Counted from the stretch's first letter, positions 9,546 to 20,858 are shown. The stretch: DNA of 64,000 bases from Xenorhabdus koppenhoeferi (GCF_900116635.1 NZ_FPBJ01000009.1:28090-92089); one strand, 5' to 3'. Translations and numbers: made by a program. Notes: a model not told the origin generated them from the sequence alone.

Positions 9546-10751
9546 TTATGCTTCTGCGTTGCTATCGCGTTTCAGTGTCAGCATAAAGCCTTTTCTACGT
9601 GTTTGGGTGGCTTCTTCGCGTTTCTGCAATTTATCGAGTGCATCGGCAAGCCATGCGTAATCATGAGCATCTGGCCGCTGAGCAAGGGCTGCCTTAAACG
9701 CTGTTTCAGCACTGATCCATTCACCATGATGTAGTGCAACTTGCCCCATAGTACTGTTGAGCAAAGGTGTTGTACCATGTTGTTTTAACAGGTGAACGAG
9801 GGTTTTTTGCACGGCTTCGGTATCATTCGCCTTAAGATGTGGAATTAATAGCAGGAGGCGCTCGTCATATTGCTGCTTTAATCCATCCAGAATGATTTTT
9901 TGGGCAGTATCGTGCTCATTGCATTCAATCAAATGTTCGGCCATAGAGACTTGCAGCACGATATCATGTCGGATTTTCCGGCTTTGGTCTTTCCACCAGA
10001 CTTTCAGCCCTGTGCAGCCTTTTTCGGCGATAGTTTGATTCATTAATCCAACATAGGCCTGCTGCCGTATTTCATGCATTTTGTCTTCATTATGCAGTTT
10101 GGCCTTCATCATTGAAGGCAAGATATCAATCAGAGATTGATAAGCCCCTGAAAGTGAATAAGCCCGCTCAGCTAATCGCAATGCTTCAGGATGACGGGGA
10201 GCCTGATTCAGCAGTTTATCCACACCATTGCGTGCCGCATGAACTTCACCTTGTACCAATTGGATACGTACACGGGAAATATCGACAGGAAGTTGATCTT
10301 TTTCAGCAACTTCTGCGGCTCGTTCAATATATTGGTTGGTACGGAAATAATCCCCGCGCTGCTGGGCGGCTTCTGCTGCCAGTAAATAGTTCACGACAGG
10401 ATATTCGGAATGGTCAATATTGCGTGTCATCAGATGTTCAGCCTGCTTAAAGTCCCCTTCAGCGAATTTCAGCAGTGCTTGTCTGGTTTGTGAACGAGCC
10501 CGATTACGTTGATGTCCACCAAAGATCCAACTATGCGTGGATGAGCTGGTACGTTTTAATCGACGATAGCTCCAGCCGATGAAAATCAGCAGAAACTGTA
10601 ACAGGAGGAACATAATTACCAGAGCAGTAATGCTGGTGGTGATATTGCGATTGTCCGTCTGGATCAAAACATATCCTTGATGCCCGGACATTACAGGACC
10701 AAGTACGATACCCACAATGAGGATAATGAAAAGTAATAATACTTTCAGCAT
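9546..10751 (-). CDS. hemY: HemY, heme-biosynthesis-associated TPR membrane protein
   Basis: 401 residues from the ATG at 10751 (MLKVLLLF). Two N-terminal membrane helices (about residues 3-22 and 40-60) are followed by the HemY_N region and TPR-like helical repeats (KFAEGDFKQAEHLM; GEWISAETAFKAAL near the C-terminus). The frame is open two codons further from a TTG at 10757, but MLKVL is the family start. It is the last gene of hemCDXY. Enteric HemY is not the protoporphyrinogen oxidase of the same name; its biochemical role is still unsettled, and a scaffold role in heme synthesis has been proposed. Confidence 0.93.
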   Translation of the reverse strand: MLKVLLLFIILIVGIVLGPVMSGHQGYVLIQTDNRNITTSITALVIMFLLLQFLLIFIGWSYRRLKRTSSSTHSWIFGGHQRNRARSQTRQALLKFAEGDFKQAEHLMTRNIDHSEYPVVNYLLAAEAAQQRGDYFRTNQYIERAAEVAEKDQLPVDISRVRIQLVQGEVHAARNGVDKLLNQAPRHPEALRLAERAYSLSGAYQSLIDILPSMMKAKLHNEDKMHEIRQQAYVGLMNQTIAEKGCTGLKVWWKDQSRKIRHDIVLQVSMAEHLIECNEHDTAQKIILDGLKQQYDERLLLLIPHLKANDTEAVQKTLVHLLKQHGTTPLLNSTMGQVALHHGEWISAETAFKAALAQRPDAHDYAWLADALDKLQKREEATQTRRKGFMLTLKRDSNAEA

Positions 10752-10753
10752 GA

Positions 10754-11965
10754 TCAACTCTCCTCAACGGATATTTCTGCCTGACCAGATTTTTCTATTG
10801 TGATCGGCTGCTGCGGTGGCATTTCTGGTTTAGCGTGAGGTTTATCTTCTGCTTTTTTCTGTACAGAATGCGGTAAATTATAGATACGCTTACGCACTAA
10901 ATCCGCCAATATCGGCTGGCTGCTCAGTTGCTCAGGAACCTCAATAGAAAGTGGTCGTTGTACCAGTAATTTAATGTTTTTTAAGAAAACTACTGCATCT
11001 GGAGTTGAGGTATCAAAATAAGCCGTTACCCATTCTCCAACGTGTTCTAATGCGTCTTTATAAATTTTACTCTGATGGCGGGGAACTGATTGTGCTGCAA
11101 TTAGCAGCTTAGAACGGATGTTTTCACGCAGATAAATATTCTGATTAGGTGCCAGCAACGGTTCTTTACTGTTATCACGAGGCACGATAGTAATGAAATT
11201 ATCCATAAAGCTGTGCCAGCTATTCGTCAGATTTTCACGCCAGTCAGAGAGCGAGGATGTGACATCATGGTTGTTAGCCACCTCTGGCCCGGTTTTTTTC
11301 ACTTCATCAGCCAGACGCAAGTGATCAACTTGGTTGGATAATTGATTCAGAGTCAGGATAATGCCATCCAGATCGAGTTGTTTTATTTTGGTCAGATCAT
11401 CAATATCAATTCTGATCGCTGTGCGGGCGTAATTTAGGCTGGGATCATTCATTTCAGCAAGATTCTGGTCAGCATCTTTCAGCAAGGCAATGGCTGTAGG
11501 GACATCTTGTTCACTCCATATTTTTCGGCCCGCCATTTTAACCAGAGCACTTGCTTGAGCCAGTCGCCAGTTTTCGATATCTGTATTTGAAATTGCCGAA
11601 ACACGGGTTTGAAGTGTGACTATATGGTTATCTAGCTGCTGGTGTTTATCTTTGGCTTGTTGTAAGGAAGTTTTTAACTCTTCTAGATCAGTGTCAAAAT
11701 TTTGTTTATCGGCAGACTGCTGCTGTGCCAGAGAGGTTAATTGCTGCTGCAAAGCGGCATTTTCTGTTCTCAAGGCCACATTCTGTTGTTTATTGTGATA
11801 ATAAATATAAAAACCACCAACACCGATTGCCAAAAAAATAGCGATTGAGAGAGTATGACCCACCCACCCATAGCGTTCGGATTTATGGAGAGCCGTTTCA
11901 GGCTGCTGAGGGCGTTTTGTCTCAACCGCATCGGTGGATTGCTTTTGTTCCGTCATAATGGACAT
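10754..11965 (-). CDS. hemX: HemX, membrane-anchored protein of the hem operon
   Basis: 403 residues. A polar N-terminus, one membrane helix (about residues 35-54), then a long Gln-rich coiled coil (residues 60-125), then a conserved domain with IENWRLAQASALVKMAGRKIW and LLAPNQNIYLRENIRSKLL. Often labelled uroporphyrinogen-III C-methyltransferase, but no SAM-methyltransferase motif is visible and the label is doubtful. Two starts are possible, ATG at 11965 or ATG at 11956 (MTEQ, as in E. coli). The TGA at 10754-10756 lies just before the hemY ATG. Confidence 0.92.
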   Translation of the reverse strand: MSIMTEQKQSTDAVETKRPQQPETALHKSERYGWVGHTLSIAIFLAIGVGGFYIYYHNKQQNVALRTENAALQQQLTSLAQQQSADKQNFDTDLEELKTSLQQAKDKHQQLDNHIVTLQTRVSAISNTDIENWRLAQASALVKMAGRKIWSEQDVPTAIALLKDADQNLAEMNDPSLNYARTAIRIDIDDLTKIKQLDLDGIILTLNQLSNQVDHLRLADEVKKTGPEVANNHDVTSSLSDWRENLTNSWHSFMDNFITIVPRDNSKEPLLAPNQNIYLRENIRSKLLIAAQSVPRHQSKIYKDALEHVGEWVTAYFDTSTPDAVVFLKNIKLLVQRPLSIEVPEQLSSQPILADLVRKRIYNLPHSVQKKAEDKPHAKPEMPPQQPITIEKSGQAEISVEES

Positions 11966-11976
11966 CCCATCTTGGT

Positions 11977-12717
11977 TTATTCCAGCGCCTGCATTAAGGC
12001 GTCATTATCTGCACTTTTGGCTACTTTTATCACTTGCCAGCCCAATGAGCGAGCGATATCGGCAAGGCGTTCGCTGACCACAATCAGGCAGCAACCCAAT
12101 AACCACGCTTTTCCATCGCGATCAGTTACTAAGTTATATAACAGTTGCAGCATTTCGCCACTTGTTACGACGATGGTTTTTATACCATATTGCTGCCAGT
12201 GACGACTGAAATTGGCAGCATGGTATTTGACTGGTTGTCGTGAATAACATTCACAGTAATCCACGTCTCCCCCCCGTATTCTTAATGTAGAGGTAATCAC
12301 TTCGCGACCACCATTGCCCCGGAGCAATAGCACCTTTTTATTACTCATTTGCTGTAATGAGGGGAGTTGCAGTAAATCTTCGCTGGTTTCACCTTTCTCA
12401 GACCAAAAAATTTTCAGTCCAGTTTGTCGCTGAAACAGCAGGGAAGTTGATTTGCCAATACCATAATAAGATAGCTTATCGGGCCATAACTGGTCTTCTT
12501 GAATAAGCTGCTCATTGGCATAATGAACGGCATTTTTTGATAACAGGAAAACCAGATCTCCCGCCGACAGCCATTGCATTTTTTGTGACAGCAATGGCAA
12601 ATCCGCCCCCGGATAAATTTCAATGAGCGGCACACTGAAGGCTATTTTTCCCACAGTTTGCAATCGCTTGACCAACTCCTCTCCTGAGGGGGCAGGGCGG
12701 GTGATCAGAATACTCAT
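11977..12717 (-). CDS. hemD: Uroporphyrinogen-III synthase
   Basis: 246 residues. Cyclises hydroxymethylbilane with inversion of ring D to give uroporphyrinogen III, the common precursor of heme, siroheme and cobalamin. N-terminal [18 protein letters not shown] and the segment [15 protein letters not shown] near residue 175 fit the two-domain HemD fold. Sequence conservation in this family is low; position directly after hemC, with an ATGA overlap, makes the call firm. Confidence 0.95.
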   Translation of the reverse strand: MSILITRPAPSGEELVKRLQTVGKIAFSVPLIEIYPGADLPLLSQKMQWLSAGDLVFLLSKNAVHYANEQLIQEDQLWPDKLSYYGIGKSTSLLFQRQTGLKIFWSEKGETSEDLLQLPSLQQMSNKKVLLLRGNGGREVITSTLRIRGGDVDYCECYSRQPVKYHAANFSRHWQQYGIKTIVVTSGEMLQLLYNLVTDRDGKAWLLGCCLIVVSERLADIARSLGWQVIKVAKSADNDALMQALE

Positions 12718-13655
12718 TCAGATAAATTCCTCTGATATACGCAGGTCAGAATCTGACGCGCGCCTTTTTCCAATAATTCCTCTGCCAATTCCACTCCAGA
12801 CTGACGGAACTCTTCTGGTGATACCACTCTTTCACCACGTACGATCACCGAGCCATCAGGTGCACCAACTAGCGCCCGCAGCCAGATTTTATCTTCCTGC
12901 CAGATGGCATAACTGCCAATCGGTACCTGACAGCCTCCTTCAAGGCGGGAATTCATGGCGCGTTCAGCCAGAACACAGATTTCCGTTCTGGCGTGATTCA
13001 AAGGTTCCAGTAACTCGCGGGTTTGCTGATCATCAAGCCGACATTCAATGCCTACTGCACCCTGGCCGACAGCCGGCAGCAATAATTCCGGTGCCAATGG
13101 CATGCGGATTCGCTCTTCCAGCCCCAGCCTTTTCAGACCAGCAGTTGCAAGGATAATGGCATCATAATCGCCGTTATCGAGTTTGCTTAGACGAGTACCG
13201 ACATTTCCGCGCAAGTCACGGATCACAAGATCTGGACGTAGCTGACGGAGCTGACACTGGCGGCGTAAACTGGATGTACCAACAATACTTCCTACGGGCA
13301 GGCCATCGAGAGAGGCGTATTCTACTGAAACAAAAGCATCCCGTGGATCATCTCGTTCGCAGATTGTGACCAACCCCAAACCGTCGGGAAATTCGACAGG
13401 GACATCTTTCATGGAGTGGACGGCAATATCAGCTCGTTTTTCAAGCAGTGCCAGTTCCAGTTCTTTAACAAACAGCCCCTTGCCACCTACTTTTGCTAAT
13501 GGTGTATCGAGGATAATATCACCGCGGGTTACCATTGGTACTAACTCGACTTTCAGTTCGGAATGAAAATGTTCCAGTTGCTTTTGAACATAGTGGGCTT
13601 GCCATATAGCCAATGGGCTTTGGCGAGTAGCGATGCGAATGGTTTTCATTGTCAT
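12714..13655 (-). CDS. hemC: Hydroxymethylbilane synthase (porphobilinogen deaminase)
   Basis: 313 residues, same length as E. coli HemC. It condenses four porphobilinogen units on a dipyrromethane cofactor. The cofactor-binding cysteine is in [10 protein letters not shown] (about residue 242), and substrate-binding arginines lie in [11 protein letters not shown] and [15 protein letters not shown]. First gene of the hemCDXY operon, divergent from cyaA as in E. coli. Start could be ATG at 13655 or two codons later; neither has a clear Shine-Dalgarno site. Confidence 0.97.
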   Translation of the reverse strand: MTMKTIRIATRQSPLAIWQAHYVQKQLEHFHSELKVELVPMVTRGDIILDTPLAKVGGKGLFVKELELALLEKRADIAVHSMKDVPVEFPDGLGLVTICERDDPRDAFVSVEYASLDGLPVGSIVGTSSLRRQCQLRQLRPDLVIRDLRGNVGTRLSKLDNGDYDAIILATAGLKRLGLEERIRMPLAPELLLPAVGQGAVGIECRLDDQQTRELLEPLNHARTEICVLAERAMNSRLEGGCQVPIGSYAIWQEDKIWLRALVGAPDGSVIVRGERVVSPEEFRQSGVELAEELLEKGARQILTCVYQRNLSE

Positions 13656-14283
13656 GAATAATTATATTAAGCATGGCGGATTTTTAGCCGCCAGTTAGCC
13701 ACTAATAAGTGAGAAAATAGTGTCAGTTTTAACATTTCAATGGTTTTTTTTCCAGTGATGCGAACGCCAGAAAAAAAGCTAAATAGTCTACGGATATACA
13801 GTTTATAAGATAAAAAGAATTTTAAATATTAAAATAATATTTTATTTAAATAGAGAAAATAAACAAACAGATTGATTTAAAAGCAAATCAGTATTTAGAG
13901 TTTAACTTGATGATAAAAAACTGCGGATAATATTTAACAATAAAAAATATTATTTGAGGGGATATTTATAGAAGCCTGATGTTTTACAATGCCTTGCATC
14001 CTTTATATGAAAAATAATCAACTACAATGCTTATTATAAAAAACAAATCACGATATCTATTTTGTGATTAACTTAATATTTTACAATGAGTTAATTGTGT
14101 TTTAGCTATTGCAGGGGAGGCGAAAAGGTGGTACTGCGTACTTTACGCTTCGACTGCAAGGTGTTAAATTGATCACGTTTCCGACAATAAGTTTGTAAAA
14201 ATAATTTTAAATAATCTTGCTTTGACAAGTTATTGGAAACAGGGGACCACTGTGGGCACTGGAACAGATATCAGGCGAAACTC
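13656..14283. other. hemC/cyaA divergent control region
   Basis: About 630 bases without a gene, strongly AT-rich between 13780 and 14100. It should hold the promoters of hemC (minus) and cyaA (plus). The only element I can identify with confidence is the CRP site at 14159-14180. Confidence 0.7.
14159..14180 (+). promoter_or_regulatory. CRP operator of cyaA
   Basis: TGTTA-AATTGA-TCACG core at 14162-14177 inside AGGTGTTAAATTGATCACGTT. It resembles the TGTGA-N6-TCACA consensus and, from memory, is near-identical to the CRP site at the main cyaA promoter of E. coli, where CRP-cAMP represses. This implies the same negative feedback here (inference). Confidence 0.85.
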
Positions 14284-16884
14284 TTGTATCTCTATATTGA
14301 AACGCTGAAACAGCGACTGGATGCAATTAACCAACTTAGGCTAGAGCGCGCTACTAACTCAATGAGTGCTGCTTTTAAGCAAGTTTATAGTTTAATTCCA
14401 GTATTATTACATTATCATCATCAAATGATGCCAGGTTATATCAAAAACAACGTTCCTCATGGAGTTTGTTTTTTTACGCCTGATGAATCACAGCAGTTTT
14501 GGATTAGTGATCTGGAAGGCCAGCTTTCTGGTGTCTTATCATATAATTCCAATGGTGAATTGCCGATTACGGGAATTTATTCAATGGGCAGCACCTCCTC
14601 AATCGGGCAAAGCTGTTCCTCTGATATTGATGTTTGGGTTTGTCACCAATCTTGGTTGGATCATGATGAAAAAGCACTACTGGAACAAAAATGCTCTTTG
14701 ATAGAACAGTGGGCCGTTTCGCTTGGTATTGAAGTCACTTTTTTTCTGATTGATGAAAACCGCTTTCGCCATAATGCCAGTGGCAGCCTTAATGGTGAAG
14801 ATTGTGGTTCCACCCAACATATCCTTTTACTTGATGAATTTTATCGCACAGCGGTCTGTATGGCTGGTAAACGTTTGCTGTGGGCGATGGTTCCGGTGGA
14901 AGAAGAAGCACACTATGATGAATATGTTCTTTCCCTCTATGCCCAAGGTGTTCTGACACCAAACGAGTGGCTGGATCTGGGGGGCTTGGGTGAACTGTCA
15001 GCAGAAGAATATTTTGGGGCGAGTCTTTGGCAGCTTTATAAAAGCGTAGACTCACCTTATAAAGCGGTATTGAAAAGCCTGTTGCTGGAAGCCTATTCAT
15101 GGGAATACCCTAACGGCAAACTGTTGGCAATGGAAATGAAACAATATTTCCATGATGGCGCGATTGTTTCCTTTGGTCTTGATGCTTATAGCATGATGCT
15201 GGAGCGTGTCACTCGTTATCTTACCGCTACGAATGATCTCATCCGTTTGGATTTGGCGCGCCGCTGTTTTTACCTGAAAGTGTGTGAAAAATTGCTGGAA
15301 AATCAAGATGATAAAGGTTGTACAGGATGGCGTCATCAGATTATATTTCAGTTAGTAACTGATTGGGGGTGGGATGACAGTAAATTGGCTATGCTGGATA
15401 ACCGTAATTCATGGAAAATTGAGCGAGTGCGTGAAGCCCATAATGAATTGCTCGATACCATGATGCAAAGTTATCGCAACCTGATCCGTTTTGCCCGCCG
15501 TAACAATTTAAGCGTCAGTGCCAGCCCGCAGGATATTGGTGTATTGACCCGCAAATTGTATGCGGCTTTTGAAGCCTTGCCCGGTAAAGTGACGCTGGTG
15601 AATCCTCAAATATCCCCGGATTTGTCAGAACAAGATCTGACTTTCATTTATGTTCCTCCGGGGCGTGTAAACCGCAGTGGCTGGTATCTTTACAATCATG
15701 CCCCAACGATAGAATCGATCATCGGTCATCAACCTCTGGAATATAACCGTTATCTGAATAAGTTAGTGTCCTGGACATATTTTAATGGTCTATTAACTAA
15801 AGAGACCCAGATTCATATGCATCACGGGGAAACTCAGTGTGACAGGCATAAACTGTGTGATTTGGTGAATGATATTGCTACCCATTTTCCGATTCGTTTA
15901 CCTGCACCTACGCCAAAAGCGTTATACAGTCCTTGTGAAATTCGCCATTTGGCGATCATCGTCAATTTGGAAAAAGATCCAACAGCCGAATTTTCCAACC
16001 AAGTTGTTCATTTTGATTTAAGGAAGCTGAATGTTTTCAGTTTTGGTGAATCACAGCAATGTTTGGTGGGTAGCATTGACTTGTTGTATCGCAATTCATG
16101 GAATGAAGTGAGAACTCTGCATTTCAGTGGTGAGCAATCGGTATTAGAAGCACTGAAGACAATATTGGGCAAAATGCATCGGGATGCAGCACCTCCGTCT
16201 GGTGTCGAAGTTTTCTGTTATAGCAGACACTTGCGCGGGCTTATCTGTACCCGTATCCAGCAATTAGTTTCAGAATGTATAGAGTTACGCCTGTCCAGTA
16301 ATCGCCAAGATCTCAATCGTTTTAAGGCGTTGCGTATTTCAGGCCAAACATGGGGTTTATTTTTCGAGCGGTTAAATGTTTCGGTACAAAAATTGGAGAA
16401 TGCTGTGGAATTCTATGGTGCAATTTCCAATACCAAGCTACATGGTTTGCCTGTAAAGATTGATACCAAGGAAAAACACTTGCCGTCTGTGATAGACGGG
16501 TTTGCCTGTGAGGGTATTATCCAGTTTTTTTTCGAAGACATTGAGCAGAAACAAGGGTTCAATATCTATATCCTTGATGAGTCAAACCGGGTGGAAATTT
16601 ATTCGCATTGTGAAGGTAGTAAAGAAGAATTGGTGCGTGATATCAGCCGTTTTTATTCCTCTTCGCACGATCGTTTTACTTATGGTTCCAGCTTTATCAA
16701 TTTCAACTTACCGCAGTTCTATCAAATTATTAAGAAGGGCGAGCGTACACATGTAACTCCATTCGTGAATGGTACGTTCCCATTGGATGATTCGGAAGCC
16801 AAGGATACAAGGTTCAATCTTGATGGGCACCTGGAAGGGGCTTGTGGGGCACATGATCCTTACCGTTCTTTATATCACTATTGA
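14284..16884 (+). CDS. cyaA: Class I adenylate cyclase
   Basis: Makes cAMP from ATP, the signal for CRP. 866 residues from the TTG at 14284 ([18 protein letters not shown]), the start that matches E. coli, which also uses UUG at this point. The frame is open to another TTG at 14233. The catalytic region carries [19 protein letters not shown], with the paired acidic residues of class I cyclases, near residue 115. The C-terminal half is the glucose-responsive regulatory domain acted on by EIIA-Glc. A weak AGGCG ribosome site precedes the start. Slightly longer than E. coli CyaA (848). Confidence 0.96.
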   Translation: MYLYIETLKQRLDAINQLRLERATNSMSAAFKQVYSLIPVLLHYHHQMMPGYIKNNVPHGVCFFTPDESQQFWISDLEGQLSGVLSYNSNGELPITGIYSMGSTSSIGQSCSSDIDVWVCHQSWLDHDEKALLEQKCSLIEQWAVSLGIEVTFFLIDENRFRHNASGSLNGEDCGSTQHILLLDEFYRTAVCMAGKRLLWAMVPVEEEAHYDEYVLSLYAQGVLTPNEWLDLGGLGELSAEEYFGASLWQLYKSVDSPYKAVLKSLLLEAYSWEYPNGKLLAMEMKQYFHDGAIVSFGLDAYSMMLERVTRYLTATNDLIRLDLARRCFYLKVCEKLLENQDDKGCTGWRHQIIFQLVTDWGWDDSKLAMLDNRNSWKIERVREAHNELLDTMMQSYRNLIRFARRNNLSVSASPQDIGVLTRKLYAAFEALPGKVTLVNPQISPDLSEQDLTFIYVPPGRVNRSGWYLYNHAPTIESIIGHQPLEYNRYLNKLVSWTYFNGLLTKETQIHMHHGETQCDRHKLCDLVNDIATHFPIRLPAPTPKALYSPCEIRHLAIIVNLEKDPTAEFSNQVVHFDLRKLNVFSFGESQQCLVGSIDLLYRNSWNEVRTLHFSGEQSVLEALKTILGKMHRDAAPPSGVEVFCYSRHLRGLICTRIQQLVSECIELRLSSNRQDLNRFKALRISGQTWGLFFERLNVSVQKLENAVEFYGAISNTKLHGLPVKIDTKEKHLPSVIDGFACEGIIQFFFEDIEQKQGFNIYILDESNRVEIYSHCEGSKEELVRDISRFYSSSHDRFTYGSSFINFNLPQFYQIIKKGERTHVTPFVNGTFPLDDSEAKDTRFNLDGHLEGACGAHDPYRSLYHY

Positions 16885-16924
16885 TATTAAGAACAGGTAA
16901 TAAACATATTCAGAGTAAGGAATT

Positions 16925-16953
16925 AAGCGCCTTATTTTTCAGGCGCTTGTTTT
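16925..16953. terminator. Bidirectional terminator between cyaA and cyaY
   Basis: AAGCGCCT (16925-16932) and AGGCGCTT (16941-16948) around the loop TATTTTTC, followed by GTTTTG. It serves cyaA on the plus strand and probably cyaY on the minus strand. Confidence 0.85.
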
Positions 16954-16970
16954 GTAAAAATAAAAGGCAA

Positions 16971-17291
16971 TCACGAAAACTGGAATGACTTGCCACTTTG
17001 TTCTGTAATGGCTTGAGCCAGCACAGAGATAAAGCCATTACTGCTACGGTCACAAACCCACTGGTTATCCCGATAGTCAAAATGATAACCACCATTCTTA
17101 GTTGCCAGCCAGATCTGATGGAAGGGTTCTTGGCGGTTAATGATGATTTTGCTACCGTTTTCAAAACTGAGAGTCATCACGCCACCATTGGTTTCACAGT
17201 CAATATCTGCATCCCCATCGTAATTATCCAGTTGTTCTTCAATATGAAATATCAATTGATCGGCCAATTGATGAAATTCGCTATCGTTCAT
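16971..17291 (-). CDS. cyaY: Frataxin-like iron-sulfur assembly regulator CyaY
   Basis: 106 residues, identical in length to E. coli CyaY. The acidic N-terminal helix ([18 protein letters not shown]) is the iron- and IscS-binding ridge. The beta-sheet signature [12 protein letters not shown] and [15 protein letters not shown] follow. It modulates cysteine desulfurase IscS during Fe-S cluster assembly. Convergent with cyaA and divergent from lptM, as in E. coli. Confidence 0.96.
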   Translation of the reverse strand: MNDSEFHQLADQLIFHIEEQLDNYDGDADIDCETNGGVMTLSFENGSKIIINRQEPFHQIWLATKNGGYHFDYRDNQWVCDRSSNGFISVLAQAITEQSGKSFQFS

Positions 17292-17366
17292 GTTTATTTC
17301 CTATTTGCTTTTCAGGGCCTAGCTGCGATTATAGAGAGTATTGGCGCATGAATCACAGGCATTAAT

Positions 17367-17549
17367 ATGATGAAAAAACAACTCCGTTGGTCACTGGCCA
17401 TCATAACATTACTCTTTCTGGTTGGTTGTGGCTTGAAAGGCCCCCTGTATTTTCCACCTGTTGAGACATCAGATGCACACCCCTCTGTAAAAAAGGTGGA
17501 TACAGTACAACCAGCAGATGCGAAGCAACCTATTATAGGTGCCCAATAA
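17367..17549 (+). CDS. lptM: LptM small lipoprotein (LPS transport)
   Basis: 60-residue lipoprotein, formerly YifL. The signal peptide is residues 1-20, with the lipobox LVGC. The invariant mature start CGLKGPLYFPP is that of LptM, which assists LptD maturation in the outer membrane. The rest is a short polar tail with no similarity needed for function. Start is ATG at 17367 or the next codon. It lies 37 bases before dapF. Confidence 0.93.
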   Translation: MMKKQLRWSLAIITLLFLVGCGLKGPLYFPPVETSDAHPSVKKVDTVQPADAKQPIIGAQ

Positions 17550-17586
17550 TAACGAGTCGGTAATGTGATTGAGATTGGGGTCGTAT

Positions 17587-18411
17587 ATGCAGTTCTCCAA
17601 AATGCATGGTCTTGGCAATGACTTTATGGTCGTTGATGCAGTAACCCAGAATGTTTATTTTTCTCCAGAGTTAATCTGCCGTCTGGCCGATAGGAATACG
17701 GGGATAGGCTTTAATCAGCTTTTGGTTGTTGAAGCTCCCTATGATCCTGACTTAGACTTCCACTATCGCATTTTTAATGCTGATGGTAGTGAAGTTTCCC
17801 AATGTGGCAATGGGGCACGTTGTTTTGCTCGTTTTGTTCGCCTTAAGAAGCTGACGAATAAACGCGATATCAAAGTCAGTACGCGGGCCGGTCAGATGGT
17901 ATTGAGCATCACAAATGATGATCAAATCTGTGTCAATATGGGAGAACCAATTTTTGAGCCGCAGCGCGTTCCCTTTCGTGCCAATAAGGCTGAGAAAACT
18001 TATATTATTCGTGTAGCTGAACGTACGGTGCTTTGTGGTGTAGTGACAATGGGAAATCCCCACTGCGTAATACAGGTTGAAGATGTGGACACCGCCGAAG
18101 TGGACGTACTGGGATCGGTGTTGGAAAGTCATGAACGTTTTCCTGAGCGGACGAATGTTGGCTTCATGCAGATAATGAGCCGTGGCCACATTCGATTGCG
18201 TGTTTTCGAACGTGGTGCTGGTGAGACTCAGGCCTGTGGCAGTGGTGCATGTGCGGCAGTGGCTGTAGGTATTCAGCAAAACCTGCTGGATAATCAGGTG
18301 CGGGTTGATCTTCCGGGCGGTTCTCTGCAAATTCACTGGGATGGGCCGGGTAAACCGCTCTTTATGACAGGGCCTGCAACCCACGTTTATGACGGTATGA
18401 TTCATTTGTGA
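17587..18411 (+). CDS. dapF: Diaminopimelate epimerase
   Basis: 274 residues from the ATG at 17587 ([13 protein letters not shown]), exactly the E. coli length; the frame opens six codons earlier without support. Interconverts LL- and meso-diaminopimelate for lysine and peptidoglycan. Both catalytic cysteines are present, in [10 protein letters not shown] and in [14 protein letters not shown]. Likely cotranscribed with yigA-xerC-yigB downstream. Confidence 0.97.
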   Translation: MQFSKMHGLGNDFMVVDAVTQNVYFSPELICRLADRNTGIGFNQLLVVEAPYDPDLDFHYRIFNADGSEVSQCGNGARCFARFVRLKKLTNKRDIKVSTRAGQMVLSITNDDQICVNMGEPIFEPQRVPFRANKAEKTYIIRVAERTVLCGVVTMGNPHCVIQVEDVDTAEVDVLGSVLESHERFPERTNVGFMQIMSRGHIRLRVFERGAGETQACGSGACAAVAVGIQQNLLDNQVRVDLPGGSLQIHWDGPGKPLFMTGPATHVYDGMIHL

Positions 18412-18444
18412 TTGATTCAGTATTTATTGGGTCATTCTTGAAAT

Positions 18445-19164
18445 ATGGGGCACTGGAAAATGGGTGAAAAAAACGATCCATTGCATATTGAAAACAGGTT
18501 GAATGATCAAACAGTAGTGGATTATTTGCTGAATAATCCCGATTTTTTTATCCGCAATGCCAATATGGTCGAGAGGATACGCGTTTCCCATCCAGCGCGT
18601 GAGTCCATCTCTTTGATGGAATGGCACATGAATCGTCAGAGGAAACGTATCCGTTATCTGAAAGACGATTTTATTCATTTGATGGAGCAGGTTAAACAGA
18701 ATGAAGTGCTGTTTAGTCATCTATTGCAATTACTGTCCGACCTATCTGGTGCCAAGAGTTTGCAGGATTTTCTCTCCTGTCTGAGTTCATGGTCAAAAAC
18801 ATTGGGGTTAAGTAACAGTTACATTCGGCTGTTCAGTGACAGATGGCGTCTCGGCGCACCACTGAACTCTCCAGAATTGGCAATTTCCCGCTATACTTTT
18901 GAACCTGTACGCATTAAGCGGTTCGGGGATGGTAATCATTATCTTGGGCCATTACACGGCCCAGAAATTTTGTTGTTGATGCCACAGGCGCGTCATGTTG
19001 GCTCGGTGGCGATTTCCCTTTTAGGATCACAAGGGAATTTGGGCATGGTAATTTTCAATAGCCATGATAAACAACATTATCACGATGGCATGGGAACTGA
19101 CCTTCTCGATCAATTGGCGGAGCTGTTGCCAGGATTATTGTCCCGCTGGATTGAACGCATATGA
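18445..19164 (+). CDS. yigA: DUF484 family protein YigA
   Basis: 239-residue cytoplasmic protein of the DUF484 family, GAF-like in fold. Conserved points are [16 protein letters not shown] near residue 24, [14 protein letters not shown], and the C-terminal [12 protein letters not shown]. Function unknown. It always travels with dapF and xerC in enterobacteria. The first ATG is 18445; ATG 18460 (MGEKND) would give a length closer to E. coli. The stop overlaps the xerC ATG (ATGA). Confidence 0.92.
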   Translation: MGHWKMGEKNDPLHIENRLNDQTVVDYLLNNPDFFIRNANMVERIRVSHPARESISLMEWHMNRQRKRIRYLKDDFIHLMEQVKQNEVLFSHLLQLLSDLSGAKSLQDFLSCLSSWSKTLGLSNSYIRLFSDRWRLGAPLNSPELAISRYTFEPVRIKRFGDGNHYLGPLHGPEILLLMPQARHVGSVAISLLGSQGNLGMVIFNSHDKQHYHDGMGTDLLDQLAELLPGLLSRWIERI

Positions 19165-20075
19165 CTCAGCTAGTCGATCTTCTGTTAGAGCCTGTGGACG
19201 CTTTCTTGCACTACTTGCGGGTTGAGCGGCGCTTAAGTCCCTTAACGATCACCAATTATTGTTACCACTTGGCGGTTATGGCGGAAATGTCATTAGAAAT
19301 GGGGATACGTGAATGGCAGGAGCTTGATCCTGCTAAAGTCAGAATATTTGCTTCCCGCAGTCGTCGGGCAGGATTGGAATCTGCCAGTCTTGCCTTGCGT
19401 CTTTCTGCTTTGCGTAGCTTCCTTGATTGGATGGTTATGCAGGGAAAACTGGGTGCCAATCCCGCTAAAGCTGTCAGTGCCCCCCGTAAAAAACGCCACT
19501 TGCCTAAAAATATGGACGTGGATGAAGTAAACCAACTGCTGAACGTCAATTTTAATGATCCTTTGTCAGTACGTGACAGAACTATGCTTGAAGTAATGTA
19601 TGGGGCGGGGTTACGTTTGTCTGAGCTGGTTGGTCTTGATTGTCACCATTTAGATTTGGAAAGTGGGGAAGTCTGGGTACACGGCAAGGGCAGTAAAGAA
19701 CGTAAAGTGCCTTTCGGTCGTGTGGCGCAGGAATGGTTGCAGCGTTGGTTGGAAATGCGTGAGCTGTTTGAACCGGAAAGTGACGCGGTTTTCATTTCCA
19801 GCAAGAGCGGGAAAAGGATCTCTGCCCGTAATGTACAGAAACGATTTGAACAGTGGGGTATCCGGCAAGGTGTGAACAGCCATATCAATCCCCATAAATT
19901 GCGTCACTCTTTTGCCACGCATATTCTGGAGTCCAGTGGCGATCTGCGTGCGGTACAGGAATTGCTTGGTCATGCTAACCTGTCAACAACACAGATCTAT
20001 ACGCATCTGGATTTTCAGCATTTGACCAAAGTTTATGATGTGGCACACCCCAGAGCCAAACGAGGGAAACCATAA
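19161..20075 (+). CDS. xerC: Tyrosine recombinase XerC
   Basis: 304 residues. With XerD it resolves chromosome dimers at dif. The N-terminal SAM-like core-binding domain covers about residues 10-95 and the catalytic domain follows. Catalytic residues are seen in GAGLRLSEL (Arg), [10 protein letters not shown] (Lys), [10 protein letters not shown] (His/Arg), [10 protein letters not shown] (His) and IYTHLD (Tyr). It overlaps yigA and shares a TAATG junction with yigB. Confidence 0.97.
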   Translation: MTQLVDLLLEPVDAFLHYLRVERRLSPLTITNYCYHLAVMAEMSLEMGIREWQELDPAKVRIFASRSRRAGLESASLALRLSALRSFLDWMVMQGKLGANPAKAVSAPRKKRHLPKNMDVDEVNQLLNVNFNDPLSVRDRTMLEVMYGAGLRLSELVGLDCHHLDLESGEVWVHGKGSKERKVPFGRVAQEWLQRWLEMRELFEPESDAVFISSKSGKRISARNVQKRFEQWGIRQGVNSHINPHKLRHSFATHILESSGDLRAVQELLGHANLSTTQIYTHLDFQHLTKVYDVAHPRAKRGKP

Positions 20076-20791
20076 TGCGTTTTTATCGGCCTCTCGCGCC
20101 GTTTTCTGCGATGACATTCGATTTAGATGATACACTTTACGATAATCATCCTGTAATCGATAAAACCGAAAAAGAAGTGTTGTGTTTTATCCGGCAGTAC
20201 AATATCAAGTTCCGTCACTTTGAACGCGAAGATTTGCATGTATATCGTCAGGCGGTTCTTGAACGGGAGCCTGATATTTACCATGACGTCACATCATGGC
20301 GCAGACAGTCTGCGGAACTCATGTTTAATCATCATGGTTTCGATCATCAAGAAACGATTCGGGGCACGGATGAGATTATGGCGTGTTTTATGTACTGGCG
20401 TAATCAAATTGCCGTGCCGGAATCGACCCATGACACCTTGTCTGCACTGGCGAAAAAAATGCCGTTGGTTGCGATCACCAATGGAAATGCAGAACCCGCA
20501 GCATGTGGTCTCTCCCCTTATTTCGAATTTGTATTGAAGGCGGGAGTGGATGGGCGTTCTAAACCTTGTCCGGACATGTACTATCTGGCGGCAGAACGAC
20601 TGAATTTGCCCATTAATCAGATCCTGCATATAGGAGATGATCTGAAAACGGATATAGAAGGTGCGCTTTACAGCGGAATGCAGGCTTGCTGGCTCAACAT
20701 TGAAAATAAAAATCTGATGCAGGAACCTGAGGGGCGTTTAGTTCCACATGTAGAGATTTCTGATTTGGCTTCTTTGATAGCACTGTTATAA
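20075..20791 (+). CDS. yigB: HAD-family FMN phosphatase YigB
   Basis: 238-residue haloacid-dehalogenase-superfamily phosphatase. Motif I is TFDLDDTLYD near residue 14, motif II AITNGN, motif IV IGDDLKTDIEG. In E. coli YigB dephosphorylates FMN in riboflavin synthesis. The ATG overlaps the xerC stop by one base, so it is the last member of dapF-yigA-xerC-yigB. Confidence 0.94.
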   Translation: MRFYRPLAPFSAMTFDLDDTLYDNHPVIDKTEKEVLCFIRQYNIKFRHFEREDLHVYRQAVLEREPDIYHDVTSWRRQSAELMFNHHGFDHQETIRGTDEIMACFMYWRNQIAVPESTHDTLSALAKKMPLVAITNGNAEPAACGLSPYFEFVLKAGVDGRSKPCPDMYYLAAERLNLPINQILHIGDDLKTDIEGALYSGMQACWLNIENKNLMQEPEGRLVPHVEISDLASLIALL

Positions 20792-20816
20792 TTTCAGATT
20801 GTAATCTGTATAAAAA

Positions 20817-20832
20817 CTGTATAAAAAAACAG
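20817..20832 (+). promoter_or_regulatory. LexA (SOS) box of uvrD
   Basis: CTGT-ATAAAAAA-ACAG, a perfect match to the CTGT-N8-ACAG consensus, 27 bases before the uvrD start. A second CTGTATAAAA half unit lies directly upstream. It indicates DNA-damage induction, as in E. coli. Confidence 0.88.
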
Positions 20833-20858
20833 TGCCACTTACACAACTGATGGTAATT

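Noticed and set aside
10754..11965. HemX as a uroporphyrinogen-III methyltransferase
   Set aside because: No SAM-binding motif is visible; the name is historical, so the gene is described only as a membrane-anchored hem-operon protein.
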